64,000 nucleotides of DNA from Ferribacterium limneticum (GTDB taxonomy: Bacteria > Pseudomonadota > Gammaproteobacteria > Burkholderiales > Rhodocyclaceae): contig NZ_CP075189.1 in assembly GCF_020510565.1 (NCBI RefSeq), forward strand, positions 3,772,501 to 3,836,500, written 5' to 3'. Below, piece by piece: positions 45,866 through 54,234 of this stretch. Each line of letters starts with the position of its first letter. Within the stretch, counting starts at the first letter, position 1. The notes under the pieces are model-generated. The model was not told where the DNA came from. It made no database searches and saw only the letters and a program-made list of their open reading frames with translations. Made by a program: the position numbers and the translations under genes.

Positions 45866-45888
45866 GGGAGGCTGCGGCCTCCCTTTTT
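45866..45888 (+). terminator. Rho-independent terminator after the cytochrome gene
   Basis: GGGAGGC (45866-45872), loop TGCG, GCCTCCC (45877-45883), five T. Confidence 0.9.
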
Positions 45889-45914
45889 CGTGGACGTAAT
45901 TTTCGTGGACGTAA
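45885..45914 (+). repeat. Perfect 15-bp tandem duplication
   Basis: TTTTCGTGGACGTAA occurs twice head to tail (45885-45899, 45900-45914) between two opposing terminators. It probably arose by replication slippage. Confidence 0.85.
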
Positions 45915-45937
45915 AAAAGGGCGCCTCGTGGGCGCCC
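45911..45937 (-). terminator. Rho-independent terminator for the Ala/Lys-rich protein gene
   Basis: On the minus strand GGGCGCC and its partner (45931-45937 with 45919-45925) form a 7-bp stem followed by TTTTTTAC. Confidence 0.88.
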
Positions 45938-45975
45938 GGTCTTGTGCCGCTTTTGGCTGGCAGCGACTGACTTCC

Positions 45976-46296
45976 TTACTTCTTGACCGCTTCGGCAGCC
46001 TTTACAGCTTCCGGTGCCACAGCGGGTGCGGCGGCCGCAGCCGGCTCGACGGCCTTCTTCGCCTTCTTGACCTTGGCAACCGGCTTGGCTTCTTCCTTTT
46101 TCACTTCCGTGGCGGCGACGGCCGGCTTGGCTTCCGGCGCCTTGACGGCTTCAGCAGCCTTCGGGGCTTCGGCCTTGACGGTGGCGGCGACCGGGGCGGC
46201 AGCAGCCTTCACTTCAGCAGCGGCTGGTTTGACATCAGCGGCGTGGGCAACACCAAAAGCGGTGGCAAGGATGATGGCGACGAGTTGTTTGGTCAT
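45976..46296 (-). CDS. Exported Ala/Lys/Pro/Val-rich low-complexity protein
   Basis: The start is the ATG at 46296 (MTKQLVAIILATAFGVAHA, a good signal peptide), giving 106 residues. The mature part is almost only Ala, Lys, Val, Glu and Pro in irregular EAKPAVAA- and KKAKKAVE-type repeats, resembling histone H1-like or TonB-linker sequence. No fold is recognised. The clear signal peptide, own terminator and isolation suggest a true expressed gene. It may be a periplasmic spacer or cell-wall-associated polypeptide; unknown. Confidence 0.7.
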   Translation of the reverse strand: MTKQLVAIILATAFGVAHAADVKPAAAEVKAAAAPVAATVKAEAPKAAEAVKAPEAKPAVAATEVKKEEAKPVAKVKKAKKAVEPAAAAAPAVAPEAVKAAEAVKK

Positions 46297-46435
46297 TTTT
46301 GATTCTCCAGTGTTGTTGATTCGGTTTTTGATCCGGCTTTGCAAAATTGCGCTGCCTTGTGCCGAATAACGCGACTGGTTACTGCCCGGATGTCATGAGC
46401 AGCGTAACCCGTTGTAACGGGGTGTCACCAAGCGG

Positions 46436-48427
46436 TTAGCGCTTGTTTCCAGCCAGCATGGCCTTCATGGCATCGAGCCGGGCGCTGCCGGTGGCCTTGT
46501 CGGGCGGGACATCCTGTTTGCCACCGGTGAAGCGGACATCCTCCTTGCCCATTTCATCGATGAAGCGCGATGGCTCGCAGGGCACGAATTCGCGCGCCTG
46601 TTTGCGGCGTTCGCAGTAGGAAATGTTCAGGGTGTGCTGGGCGCGGGTGATGCCGACGTACATCAGGCGGCGCTCTTCCTCGATCTTGGTTGGATCGATG
46701 GATTCGCGGTGCGGCAGGATGCCCTCCTCGACGCCGACCAGGAAGACATTTTGGTACTCCAGGCCTTTGGCGGCATGCAGCGTCGACAGTTGCACGGCGT
46801 CGTATTCGTCGTCATTTTTCTTGTCGAGCATGTTGATCAGGGCGATGCTCTGGGTCAGGTCAACCAGCGTTTTGCCATCGAGCTCGCCTTTCTTGTTGAG
46901 CCAGTTGGCGAATTCGCAGACGTTGGCCCAGCGTGTTTGCGCCGTGCGCTCCTCTTCGTGGTCGTAGAGGAAGGTTTCGTAATCGATGGCCTTGAGTAGA
47001 TCGGGCAGAACCTGGTGTGCCGGTTCCTTGCTGGCCCGCGACTGGGTGCGATTGATGAAGTTGCAGAATTCAAGCAGGGGATCGAGCTGACGGGGCTGGA
47101 CGCGGTGCGCGAAGCCCTCTTCGAAAGCGGCCTGGAACAGCGAGACATGACGCTCGCCGGCATAGATACCGAGCACCTGCAGCGTCGCCGCACCGATGCC
47201 GCGCTTGGGTGTGGTGGCGGCGCGGATGAAGGCCGGGTCGTCGTCCTCGTTTGCAAGCAGACGCAGGTAGGCGGTGATGTCCTTGATTTCGGCCTTGTCG
47301 AAGAAAGATTTGCCGCCCGAGAGCAGGTAGGGAATGCGGTGGTCGCGCAGGTATTCCTCGAAAATCCGCGCTTGGTGGTTGGAGCGGTAGAGGATGGCGT
47401 AATCCTTGAATTTGGCGCGATGCTCGAACTTGTGGGCCTGCAGCTTCATGACCACGCCTTCGGCCTCGGCATCGTTGTCGCGGCAGGCGGTGACGGAAAT
47501 CTGTTCGCCGTGACCGAGGTCGGACCACAGTTTCTTGTCGAACAGTTTTTCGTTGTGCGAGATGACGTTGTTGGCGGCCTTGAGGATTCTGACGGTCGAC
47601 CGGTAATTTTGCTCAAGTTTGATGACCTTGAGCGCCGGGAACTCGGTCGGCAGTTTCTTGAGATTCTCGATGTCGGCGCCACGCCAGCCGTAGATCGCCT
47701 GGTCGTCGTCACCCACCGCCGTGAATTGGGCGCGGACGCCGGTCAATAGCTTGAGTAGCTGGTATTGGCAGGCGTTGGTGTCCTGGTATTCATCGACCAG
47801 CAGGTAACGCAGGCGGTTCTGCCACTTGTCGGCGATTTCCGGGTGCTCGCTGAACAGCTTGACCGGCAGACCTATCAAGTCGTCGAAATCGACCGCCTGG
47901 TAGGCCTTGAGCGTCGCCTCGTAGGACAGGTAGGCGTGGGCGGCCAGCTTTTGATGTTCGTCAGTGGCCAGATGCCGGGCTGCTTCAGGCGTGATCAGCC
48001 CGTTCTTCCAGTTGGAAATGGTGGACTGGACGATGCGTAGCGTCGCCTTGTCGACGGTGCCGGCCGTTTCGCTGATGATGCCGGCGCAATCGGCCGAATC
48101 GAAAATCGAGAAACGCGGCTTGTAGCCGAGCGCCTTGGCTTCTTCACGCAGGATGCGGACGCCCAGCGAGTGGAAAGTCGAAATCTGCAAATCATCGGCC
48201 AGGGGTTTGGAGAGCAGCTTGCCGATGCGCTCCTGCATTTCCTTGGCGGCCTTGTTGGTGAAGGTGATGGCGGCGATATTGCGCGGATTGAAGCCGCAAC
48301 TCTGCACCAGATAGGCGATCTTCTGCGTGATCACCCGCGTTTTGCCCGAGCCGGCACCCGCCAGCACCAGCAGTGGGCCGTCGAGGTAGTGGATCGCTTC
48401 GCGTTGCGGTTGATTGAGGCCGGACAT
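46436..48427 (-). CDS. rep: ATP-dependent DNA helicase Rep
   Basis: A 663-residue superfamily 1A helicase that moves 3'-5' and clears proteins ahead of replication forks. Motif I LAGAGSGKTRVITQK (about residue 22), motif II LLVDEYQDTN (about 215), GDDDQAIYGWRGA (motif III, about 240), QNYRST (motif IV) and VGVEEGILPHRE near the end are intact. The length and the TGSARLDAM tail favour Rep over UvrD. It has a 38-base repeat remnant upstream of its start codon. Confidence 0.93.
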   Translation of the reverse strand: MSGLNQPQREAIHYLDGPLLVLAGAGSGKTRVITQKIAYLVQSCGFNPRNIAAITFTNKAAKEMQERIGKLLSKPLADDLQISTFHSLGVRILREEAKALGYKPRFSIFDSADCAGIISETAGTVDKATLRIVQSTISNWKNGLITPEAARHLATDEHQKLAAHAYLSYEATLKAYQAVDFDDLIGLPVKLFSEHPEIADKWQNRLRYLLVDEYQDTNACQYQLLKLLTGVRAQFTAVGDDDQAIYGWRGADIENLKKLPTEFPALKVIKLEQNYRSTVRILKAANNVISHNEKLFDKKLWSDLGHGEQISVTACRDNDAEAEGVVMKLQAHKFEHRAKFKDYAILYRSNHQARIFEEYLRDHRIPYLLSGGKSFFDKAEIKDITAYLRLLANEDDDPAFIRAATTPKRGIGAATLQVLGIYAGERHVSLFQAAFEEGFAHRVQPRQLDPLLEFCNFINRTQSRASKEPAHQVLPDLLKAIDYETFLYDHEEERTAQTRWANVCEFANWLNKKGELDGKTLVDLTQSIALINMLDKKNDDEYDAVQLSTLHAAKGLEYQNVFLVGVEEGILPHRESIDPTKIEEERRLMYVGITRAQHTLNISYCERRKQAREFVPCEPSRFIDEMGKEDVRFTGGKQDVPPDKATGSARLDAMKAMLAGNKR

Positions 48428-48520
48428 GACTCTGCAAATGACGGCGCCCCGACGAGGCGGGGCGCGCTGGATAGGTTGCCTTGATTCTAACCTACCGACT
48501 CAATGCTGAAAATCGACCAT

Positions 48521-48558
48521 TTTTACGTTTCACGCAATAAATCCGGTTGACCGTGGGA
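48521..48558 (+). repeat. 38-base dispersed repeat, copy 10 (intergenic, diverged)
   Basis: The right end ATCCGGTTGACCGTGGGA is well kept; the left half (TTTTACGTTTCACGC) is diverged but aligns without gaps. It lies between the rep start and the stop of the 105-residue gene. Confidence 0.6.
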
Positions 48559-48564
48559 ATGGCT

Positions 48565-48882
48565 TCAAACCGTGTCGTCAATGCCGATCAGGCGATCGAG
48601 CGGCACACCGGGCTTGATCAGGCTATCCGTGCCGAAATCCATTTCGAGCAATTGCGCCGCAACGTCGCGCGCCCCTTGCAGCACGCGCTCCTGACCGTGA
48701 AAGTCGCCGACGGCACCCGGATCAACCTCGGCGATCTCCTGCAGCAAACTGCGCTGGCGATCGCCTTCGATGCCTTCCATGACTTCGACCCGCCGAATCT
48801 GTTCGTTGTCGACCGGACGCACGCGCTCGCTCGATTCACGAGTGGCGCGTTGCGTGGTGCTCGACAAACGGGTGAGTTTCAT
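48565..48882 (-). CDS. Hypothetical protein, 105 residues
   Basis: I do not recognise this protein. It is hydrophilic and charged: a Ser/Thr/Arg-rich N-terminus, a helical middle (GDRQRSLLQEIAEV) and an end GVPLDRLIGIDDTV. No membrane segment or Cys. The minus-strand reading is preferred over an opposite open frame because AAGGAG lies seven bases before its ATG. It lies 44 bases after the DUF4197 gene stop on the same strand and may be co-transcribed with it. Confidence 0.6.
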   Translation of the reverse strand: MKLTRLSSTTQRATRESSERVRPVDNEQIRRVEVMEGIEGDRQRSLLQEIAEVDPGAVGDFHGQERVLQGARDVAAQLLEMDFGTDSLIKPGVPLDRLIGIDDTV

Positions 48883-48926
48883 TGGGGGCTCCTTGCCCCC
48901 AATTACGGCATTTAAAGCCGATAGCT

Positions 48927-49616
48927 TTAATTCAGCGCGCCGAAGACATTTTTCAGCAGATCGCTGCCGGCGCCCAGCGGATTGGCGCGCAGCTTCTTTT
49001 CTTCTTCGGCGATCATCAGGAACAGGCCATCCATGGCCTTCTGCGTCACATAGCTGTCGACATCGGCATTCTGTTTATCGACCAGACCGGCGCTCGCCGC
49101 CTTGCCGGCAAACTTGTTGTACTGGTCGGCCAGCTTGAGCTTGGCGGTTTCCTTCTTGACGATCGGCTTGAACTTGGCGCTCAGCTGATCAGTGGACGTG
49201 CGCTTGAAATACTGCGTCACGCTGTCCTCGCCGCCCGTCAGGATGTCCTTGGCGTCCTTGACGCTCATCTTCTTGATCGATTCGGTCAGGATAGGCTTGG
49301 CTTCGGCCACGGCATTTTCGGCCGCGTGGTTCATCGTTTCGACCAGTTGGTCAGCCTGCTTGCCCATGCCGAACATGCGCAGGGCCGAATCGGCCTTTTC
49401 CAGATAACCGGGCAGCTTGATCTTGACCTTGTCGTTGCCAAGGAAACCGCCGTTCTTGCCAAGTGAGGCAACAGCGTAATCAGCGCCCTTGGCCAGCGCT
49501 TCCTTGACGCCGGCACTGGCATCGCCGCTGGAAATGGCGTCGAGCGCCCCGGCCTGGGCGACTCCCACGGTCAACCCGAAAAACAGGGCAAAAATGGAAT
49601 GTTTCATGGCGTGCAT
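48927..49616 (-). CDS. Exported DUF4197 domain protein
   Basis: The start is the ATG at 49616 (MHAMKHSIF), with AAGGAG six bases upstream, giving 229 residues. The signal peptide core FALFFGLTVG (about residues 7-16) is encoded by a 38-base repeat copy; cleavage after AQA is likely. The mature DUF4197 part has LDAISSGDASAGVKEAL, then FLGNDKVKIKLPGYLEKAD and a C-terminal MDGLFLMIAEEEKKLRANP. The family is periplasmic and of unknown function. Confidence 0.88.
   Translation of the reverse strand: MHAMKHSIFALFFGLTVGVAQAGALDAISSGDASAGVKEALAKGADYAVASLGKNGGFLGNDKVKIKLPGYLEKADSALRMFGMGKQADQLVETMNHAAENAVAEAKPILTESIKKMSVKDAKDILTGGEDSVTQYFKRTSTDQLSAKFKPIVKKETAKLKLADQYNKFAGKAASAGLVDKQNADVDSYVTQKAMDGLFLMIAEEEKKLRANPLGAGSDLLKNVFGALN
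49563..49600 (-). repeat. 38-base dispersed repeat, copy 11 (signal peptide of DUF4197 gene)
   Basis: Reverse copy in the sense direction of the gene. Left end ATTCCATTTTTGCCC, right end CGGGTTGACCGTGGGA. Same reading frame as copy 7. Confidence 0.88.
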
Positions 49617-49632
49617 AAGAGGCTCCTTTGGC

Positions 49633-50769
49633 TCAGACGATGTCGAGGTGACCGATGCCGGTCGATAGATCGCGGTCCTTCGACTCCTTGCCATGCAGCT
49701 TGATCTGCAGGCGCAGGTCGTTGAGCGAGTCGGCGTTGCGTAGCGCATCTTCGTAGGTGATCTTGCCGGCTTCGTAGAGGTCGAACAGCGCCTGGTCGAA
49801 AGTCTGCATGCCGAGCTCGCGCGACTTCTTCATGATCTCCTTGATCTCGTGCACTTCGCCCTTGAAGATCAGGTCCGAAATCAGCGGCGAATTGAGCATG
49901 ACCTCGATCGCCGCCATCCGCCCGCGACCATCTTTTTTCGGAATCAGGCGCTGCGAAACGAGCGCGCGCAGGTTCAGCGAGAGGTCCATGAGCAGTTGCT
50001 GGCGACGCTCTTCCGGGAAGAAGTTGATGATCCGGTCGATGGCCTGGTTGGCGCTGTTGGCGTGCAGCGTCGCCAATGCCAGGTGGCCGGTTTCGGCGAA
50101 GGCGATGGCGTAGTCCATGGTATTGCGGTCGCGGATTTCGCCCATCAGGATAACGTCCGGCGCCTGGCGCAGTGTGTTCTTGAGCGCCGGGCCCCAGTCG
50201 TCGGTATCAACGCCGACTTCACGCTGGGTGACGATACAGTTCTTGTGCTCGTGCACGTATTCGATCGGGTCTTCGATGGTAATGATGTGGCCATACGAAT
50301 TCTCGTTGCGGTAATCGACGAGGGCCGCCAGCGACGTCGTCTTGCCGGTACCGGTGCCGCCGACGAAGATGATCAGGCCGCGCTTGGTCATCGCCAGATC
50401 CTTGAGCACCGGGGGCAACAGCAGCTCATCCAGCGTCGGAATGCTCATGTTGATCGTCCGACAGACGACACCGACACGACCCTGCTGAACCAGGGCATTG
50501 ACCCGGAAACGGCCGATGCCGGCCGGCGAAATGGCGAAATTGCATTCCTTCGTTGCTTCGAACTCCGAAGCCTGGCGGTCATTCATAATCGAACGCGCCA
50601 GTTCGGCCGTGTGCTGCGGCGTCAGAATCTGGTTCGAGACCGGCGTGATCTTGCCGTCGATCTTGATGGCTGGCGGAAAGCCGGCGGTGATGAAAAGGTC
50701 GGAGCCTTTCTTTTGCGACATCAAACGCAAAAGATCGTGCATGAATTTCATTGCCTGGTCGCGTTCCAT
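49633..50769 (-). CDS. pilU: Type IV pilus retraction ATPase, PilT-like
   Basis: A 378-residue GspE/PilT family hexameric ATPase working with PilT in pilus retraction. The Walker A is GGTGTGKTTSLAALV (about residue 132). The Asp box, Walker B (VILMGEIRDRNTM) and the His box in HLALATLHANSANQA are present. The family-typical start SQKKGSDLFITAGFPPAIKIDG distinguishes PilU from PilT. It follows pilT on the same strand, 34 bases after its stop. Confidence 0.95.
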   Translation of the reverse strand: MERDQAMKFMHDLLRLMSQKKGSDLFITAGFPPAIKIDGKITPVSNQILTPQHTAELARSIMNDRQASEFEATKECNFAISPAGIGRFRVNALVQQGRVGVVCRTINMSIPTLDELLLPPVLKDLAMTKRGLIIFVGGTGTGKTTSLAALVDYRNENSYGHIITIEDPIEYVHEHKNCIVTQREVGVDTDDWGPALKNTLRQAPDVILMGEIRDRNTMDYAIAFAETGHLALATLHANSANQAIDRIINFFPEERRQQLLMDLSLNLRALVSQRLIPKKDGRGRMAAIEVMLNSPLISDLIFKGEVHEIKEIMKKSRELGMQTFDQALFDLYEAGKITYEDALRNADSLNDLRLQIKLHGKESKDRDLSTGIGHLDIV

Positions 50770-50803
50770 ACTTTCCCCTCGTTTGTGCTATTGGCAACCC
50801 GGA

Positions 50804-51847
50804 TCAAGCCGGGAAAGCATCCTTGTTGGCGGCGCGGAAGCGCGCTTCGGCGCTCGACACCACGTTGCGCCGGACCAGTTCGATCAGATTCTGGTCGAGC
50901 GTCTGCATGCCGAAATTCTGGCCGGTCTGGATGGCCGAATACATCTGGGCGATCTTGTTTTCGCGGATCAGGTTGCGGATGGCCGGCGTGCCGATCATGA
51001 TTTCGTGCGCCGCGACCCGGCCACTACCGTCCTTGGTCTTGAGCAGCGTCTGCGAGATGACGGCGCGCAGCGATTCGGACAGCATGGAGCGGACCATTTC
51101 CTTTTCCGCCGCCGGGAAGACGTCGACCACGCGGTCCACCGTTTTGGCGGCCGACGAAGTGTGCAGCGTGCCGAACACCAGGTGGCCGGTCTCGGCCGCG
51201 GTGAGGGCCAGACGGATGGTTTCCAGATCGCGCATTTCGCCGACCAGGATGACGTCCGGATCCTCACGCAGCGCCGAGCGCAGGGCGTTGGCGAAGGACA
51301 GCGTATGCGGCCCGACCTCGCGCTGGTTGATCAGGCACTTCTTCGATTCATGGACGAATTCGATCGGATCCTCGACGGTCAGGATATGGCCGTAATCGTT
51401 TTCGTTAACGTGATTGACCATCGCCGCCAGCGTCGTCGATTTGCCCGAACCGGTCGGCCCGGTACACAACACGATGCCGCGCGGATACTCAGAAATCTCC
51501 TTGAAAATCTTCGGGCAGTTGAGCTCTTCGAGCGTCAGCACCTTGGACGGAATGGTCCGGAAGACGGCGCCGGCGCCGCGATGCTGATTGAAGGCATTGA
51601 CCCGGAAACGCGCCAGATTGGGGATTTCGAAGGAAAAGTCGCATTCCAGCGTCTCTTCATAAACCTTGCGCTGGCCGTCGTTCATGATGTCGTACACCAT
51701 GCCATGAACGTCCTTGTGTTCCATGGCTGGCAGGTTGATGCGCCTGACATCGCCATGCACGCGGATCATCGGCGGCAGGCCGGAGGACAGGTGGAGGTCG
51801 GAGGCTTTGTTCTTGACGCTGAAAGCCAGCAGTTCGGTGATGTCCAT
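50804..51847 (-). CDS. pilT: Type IV pilus retraction ATPase
   Basis: A 347-residue motor that powers pilus retraction and twitching motility from the cytoplasmic face of the inner membrane. Start MDITELLAFSVKNKASDLHL, Walker A TGPTGSGKSTTLAAMV (about residue 131), Walker B VILVGEMRDLETI (about 200), and the C-terminal AIRNLIRENKIAQMYSAIQ motif needed for retraction. It is the first gene of pilT-pilU and is divergent from yggS, the usual arrangement. Confidence 0.97.
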   Translation of the reverse strand: MDITELLAFSVKNKASDLHLSSGLPPMIRVHGDVRRINLPAMEHKDVHGMVYDIMNDGQRKVYEETLECDFSFEIPNLARFRVNAFNQHRGAGAVFRTIPSKVLTLEELNCPKIFKEISEYPRGIVLCTGPTGSGKSTTLAAMVNHVNENDYGHILTVEDPIEFVHESKKCLINQREVGPHTLSFANALRSALREDPDVILVGEMRDLETIRLALTAAETGHLVFGTLHTSSAAKTVDRVVDVFPAAEKEMVRSMLSESLRAVISQTLLKTKDGSGRVAAHEIMIGTPAIRNLIRENKIAQMYSAIQTGQNFGMQTLDQNLIELVRRNVVSSAEARFRAANKDAFPA

Positions 51848-51868
51848 GCGGATCGTCCTCGGAGCGCG

Positions 51869-51897
51869 TGTATACTTGGTTTGTTGTTAATTCCCAA
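51869..51897 (-). promoter_or_regulatory. Putative sigma-70 promoter of pilT
   Basis: On the minus strand TTGGGA (51897-51892) and TATACA (51874-51869) are 17 bases apart. The predicted start point is about 15 bases before the pilT ATG. The overlapping plus-strand TATACT (51871-51876) may serve yggS. Confidence 0.5.
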
Positions 51898-51903
51898 TGG
51901 ATT

Positions 51904-52593
51904 ATGAGCGCAATCGCCGACAACCTGCAAGCTGTCCAGGCCCGTATCAGCGATGCCGCGGTGCTTGCCGGCCGTTCACCGGAAAGCATACGCCTGCTGG
52001 CGGTCAGCAAAACCTGGCCGTTGGCCAGCGTGATCGAAGCCGCCGATGCAGGCCAGCGCGCCTTCGGCGAAAATTACGTGCAGGAAGGTGTCGACAAGGT
52101 GGCGGCGACTGCCGGACTCAATCTCGAATGGCATTTCATCGGCCCGTTGCAGAGCAACAAGTCGCGCGCCGTGGCCGAGCACTTCGACTGGGTGCACTCG
52201 ATCGAGCGCCTCAAAATTGCCGAACGTTTGTCGGCCCAGCGCCCGGCCAACCTGCCGCCCCTGCAGGTCTGCGTCCAGGTCAATGTTTCCGGCGAAGCCA
52301 GCAAAAGCGGCTGCGCGCCGGATGAAGCGCTGGACCTGTGCCGAGCCGTTGCGTCCCTGCCCGGGCTGCAACTGCGCGGCCTCATGGCCATCCCCGAGCC
52401 GACCGACGATCCGGCCGCCCAGCGCGCGCCGTTCCGTCAGGTCCGGGAAATTTACGACCACATCCGGGCGGCGGGCATACCGCTCGACACCCTGTCCATG
52501 GGCATGTCCCACGATCTTGAAGCAGCTGTTGCCGAAGGCGCGACCATCGTCCGCATCGGCACGGCCATTTTTGGTGAGAGAAATTACAGATGA
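51904..52593 (+). CDS. yggS: PLP homeostasis protein YggS
   Basis: The start is the ATG at 51904 (MSAIADNLQAV), giving 229 residues. A fold type III PLP-binding barrel without catalytic activity that keeps pyridoxal phosphate balanced. The PLP-binding Lys lies in LLAVSKTWP (about residue 40); FGENYVQEGVDK and WHFIGPLQSNK are the family signatures; C-terminal SMGMSHDLEAAVAEG binds the phosphate. It overlaps proC by four bases in the conserved yggS-proC-yggT-yggU order. Confidence 0.95.
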   Translation: MSAIADNLQAVQARISDAAVLAGRSPESIRLLAVSKTWPLASVIEAADAGQRAFGENYVQEGVDKVAATAGLNLEWHFIGPLQSNKSRAVAEHFDWVHSIERLKIAERLSAQRPANLPPLQVCVQVNVSGEASKSGCAPDEALDLCRAVASLPGLQLRGLMAIPEPTDDPAAQRAPFRQVREIYDHIRAAGIPLDTLSMGMSHDLEAAVAEGATIVRIGTAIFGERNYR

Positions 52594-53402
52594 AGATTGT
52601 TTTCCTGGGTGGCGGCAATATGGCCAACGCGCTGATCGGCGGCATGCTCAAGCAGGGCTTCGCGGCCGGCGACATCGATGTCATCGACCCGGGCGCCGAA
52701 GCGCGCACCAAGCTGGCCGCCGCTTACGGCGTCGAATGTCATGACAGCGCTGTTAGCGCGCCCGCCGGGCCGGACATCCTCGTGCTCGCCGTCAAGCCGC
52801 AGCAGATGAAGGAAGCCGTCGCGCCGCTCGTCAGCAAACTGGGCAACGCTGTCGTCATCAGCATCGCCGCCGGGCTCGACATGACGGCCCTGTCGCGCTG
52901 GCTCGGTGGTCATCGCCAGATCGTCCGCTGCATGCCGAACACGCCGGCCCTGATCGGCGCCGGCATCACCGGGCTGTGCGCCCTGCAGGAAGTGAGCGCT
53001 GACCAGCGCGCTGCCGCCGACCGCGTACTGCGCGCCGTCGGCACCACGGTGTGGATCGACGACGAAGCGAAGATCGATGGCGTCACCGCCATTTCCGGTA
53101 GCGGCCCGGCCTATGTTTTCCTGTTCATCGAAGCGCTGCAACAGGCCGCTGCCGAACTCGGTTTCACTCCGGAACAGGGTCGTCTGCTGGCCATCGAAAC
53201 CGTCCAGGGCGCCGCCGCGCTGGCTGCCCAGTCGAGCGAACCGGCGGCTATCCTGCGCGAACGCGTCACCTCGAAGGGCGGCACGACGGCAGCAGCCCTG
53301 CAGGTCATGGCCGAACGTGGCGTCAAGGAAGGCATCGTCGCCGGCTGCATGGCCGCTGCCGCCCGTGGCCAGGAACTTGGCAAGATTCTCGGAGCTGATT
53401 GA
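52590..53402 (+). CDS. proC: Pyrroline-5-carboxylate reductase
   Basis: A 270-residue enzyme for the last step of proline synthesis. The NAD(P)-binding start IVFLGGGNMANALIGGML (residues 3-20), VLAVKPQQM (about 67), CMPNTPALIGAGITGL (about 112) and the C-terminal EALQQAAAELG ... VTSKGGTTAAALQVM are diagnostic. It is co-translated with yggS upstream (ATGA) and abuts yggT. Confidence 0.96.
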   Translation: MKIVFLGGGNMANALIGGMLKQGFAAGDIDVIDPGAEARTKLAAAYGVECHDSAVSAPAGPDILVLAVKPQQMKEAVAPLVSKLGNAVVISIAAGLDMTALSRWLGGHRQIVRCMPNTPALIGAGITGLCALQEVSADQRAAADRVLRAVGTTVWIDDEAKIDGVTAISGSGPAYVFLFIEALQQAAAELGFTPEQGRLLAIETVQGAAALAAQSSEPAAILRERVTSKGGTTAAALQVMAERGVKEGIVAGCMAAAARGQELGKILGAD

Positions 53403-53935
53403 TGCAAGCCATCGTTTTCCTGCTCGACGCCGTCGTCAGCTTCTTTTGCACGCTGTTCCTGCTGCGTTTCATGATGCAGGCAATGCGCGTCTCCTTTGCC
53501 GGACAGATCGGCGATTTCGTCGTCAAGCTGACCAACTGGGCTGTCAAGCCGCTGCGCCGCATCATCCCCGGCGCCGGCGGTTTCGACTGGGCCAGCCTGG
53601 TTGCCGCGCTGGCGCTGCAACTGCTGTTCACAGGCATCATCGTCGGCGCTTCCAGCAGCTTTGGCGAAGTTGACGTCGCGGCGCTGGCACCGATGATCCT
53701 CTTGCATGCCGCCCGCGCGCTGTTGCGGCTGGCGGTGTACATCCTGATCGGCGCGCTGATCCTGCAGGCCGTGCTGTCGTGGGTCAATCCCTACTCGCCG
53801 CTGTCGGCGCCGGCCCACCAACTTACCCGGCCGCTTCTTGATCCGATTCGCCGTATCGTGCCGCTGATCTCGGGCATCGACCTGTCGCCGCTGGTCGCCA
53901 TCCTGCTCCTGCAAGCGCTGCTGATGTTCCTGTGA
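53402..53935 (+). CDS. yggT: YggT family membrane protein
   Basis: The ATG at 53402 overlaps the proC stop by one base, giving 177 residues (MQAIVFLLDAVVSFF). Four to five membrane segments in two YggT repeats, each with an RFMMQAMRVSF- or WVNPYSPL-type segment followed by PLRRIIPGAGGFDW and PIRRIVPLISGIDLSPL. The internal duplication is typical. The function is not firmly known; links to osmotic balance and to photosystem/cell-division assembly are reported in other phyla. Confidence 0.9.
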   Translation: MQAIVFLLDAVVSFFCTLFLLRFMMQAMRVSFAGQIGDFVVKLTNWAVKPLRRIIPGAGGFDWASLVAALALQLLFTGIIVGASSSFGEVDVAALAPMILLHAARALLRLAVYILIGALILQAVLSWVNPYSPLSAPAHQLTRPLLDPIRRIVPLISGIDLSPLVAILLLQALLMFL

Positions 53936-54225
53936 GCGACTGGTTCCGCCAGGCCGCCGACGGCCGCATCACGCTGACCCTGCACATCCAACCCGGCGCC
54001 AAGAAAACCGAGTTTGCCGGGCTGCATGGCGACGCGCTGAAAATCCGCCTCGCCGCGCCGCCGGTGGACGGCAAGGCCAACGAGGCGTTGGTCAAGTTCA
54101 TCGCCGAAACGCTGAAACTGCCAAAGTCGGCGGTCAACCTGAAAAGCGGCCAGACTTCGCGGCGTAAGGTGCTGGAAGTTCAGGGTGCCGAGGTCGGTGC
54201 CATCGCCGCTTTCGCCTCGGCGTAA
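53932..54225 (+). CDS. DUF167 (YggU) family protein
   Basis: A 97-residue cytoplasmic protein starting with GTG that overlaps the yggT stop (GTGA). Family segments: LTLHIQPGAKKTEFAGLHGDALKIRLAAPPVDG, here read as two halves around residue 25, then KANEALVKFIAETL and SGQTSRRKVLEV. The function is unknown. It closes the yggS-proC-yggT-yggU unit and converges on ureG. Confidence 0.9.
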   Translation: MSDWFRQAADGRITLTLHIQPGAKKTEFAGLHGDALKIRLAAPPVDGKANEALVKFIAETLKLPKSAVNLKSGQTSRRKVLEVQGAEVGAIAAFASA

Positions 54226-54234
54226 ATCAGGCGC

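Noticed and set aside
47581..47620. Apparent 38-base repeat copy in rep (GACGGTCGACCGG ...)
   Set aside because: It codes LEQNYRST, a universally conserved helicase motif, which explains the resemblance; only the palindromic core matches well.
48547..48915. 122-codon open frame opposite the 105-residue gene
   Set aside because: The minus-strand frame has AAGGAG at correct distance from its ATG; the plus frame starts within a 38-base repeat and has none.
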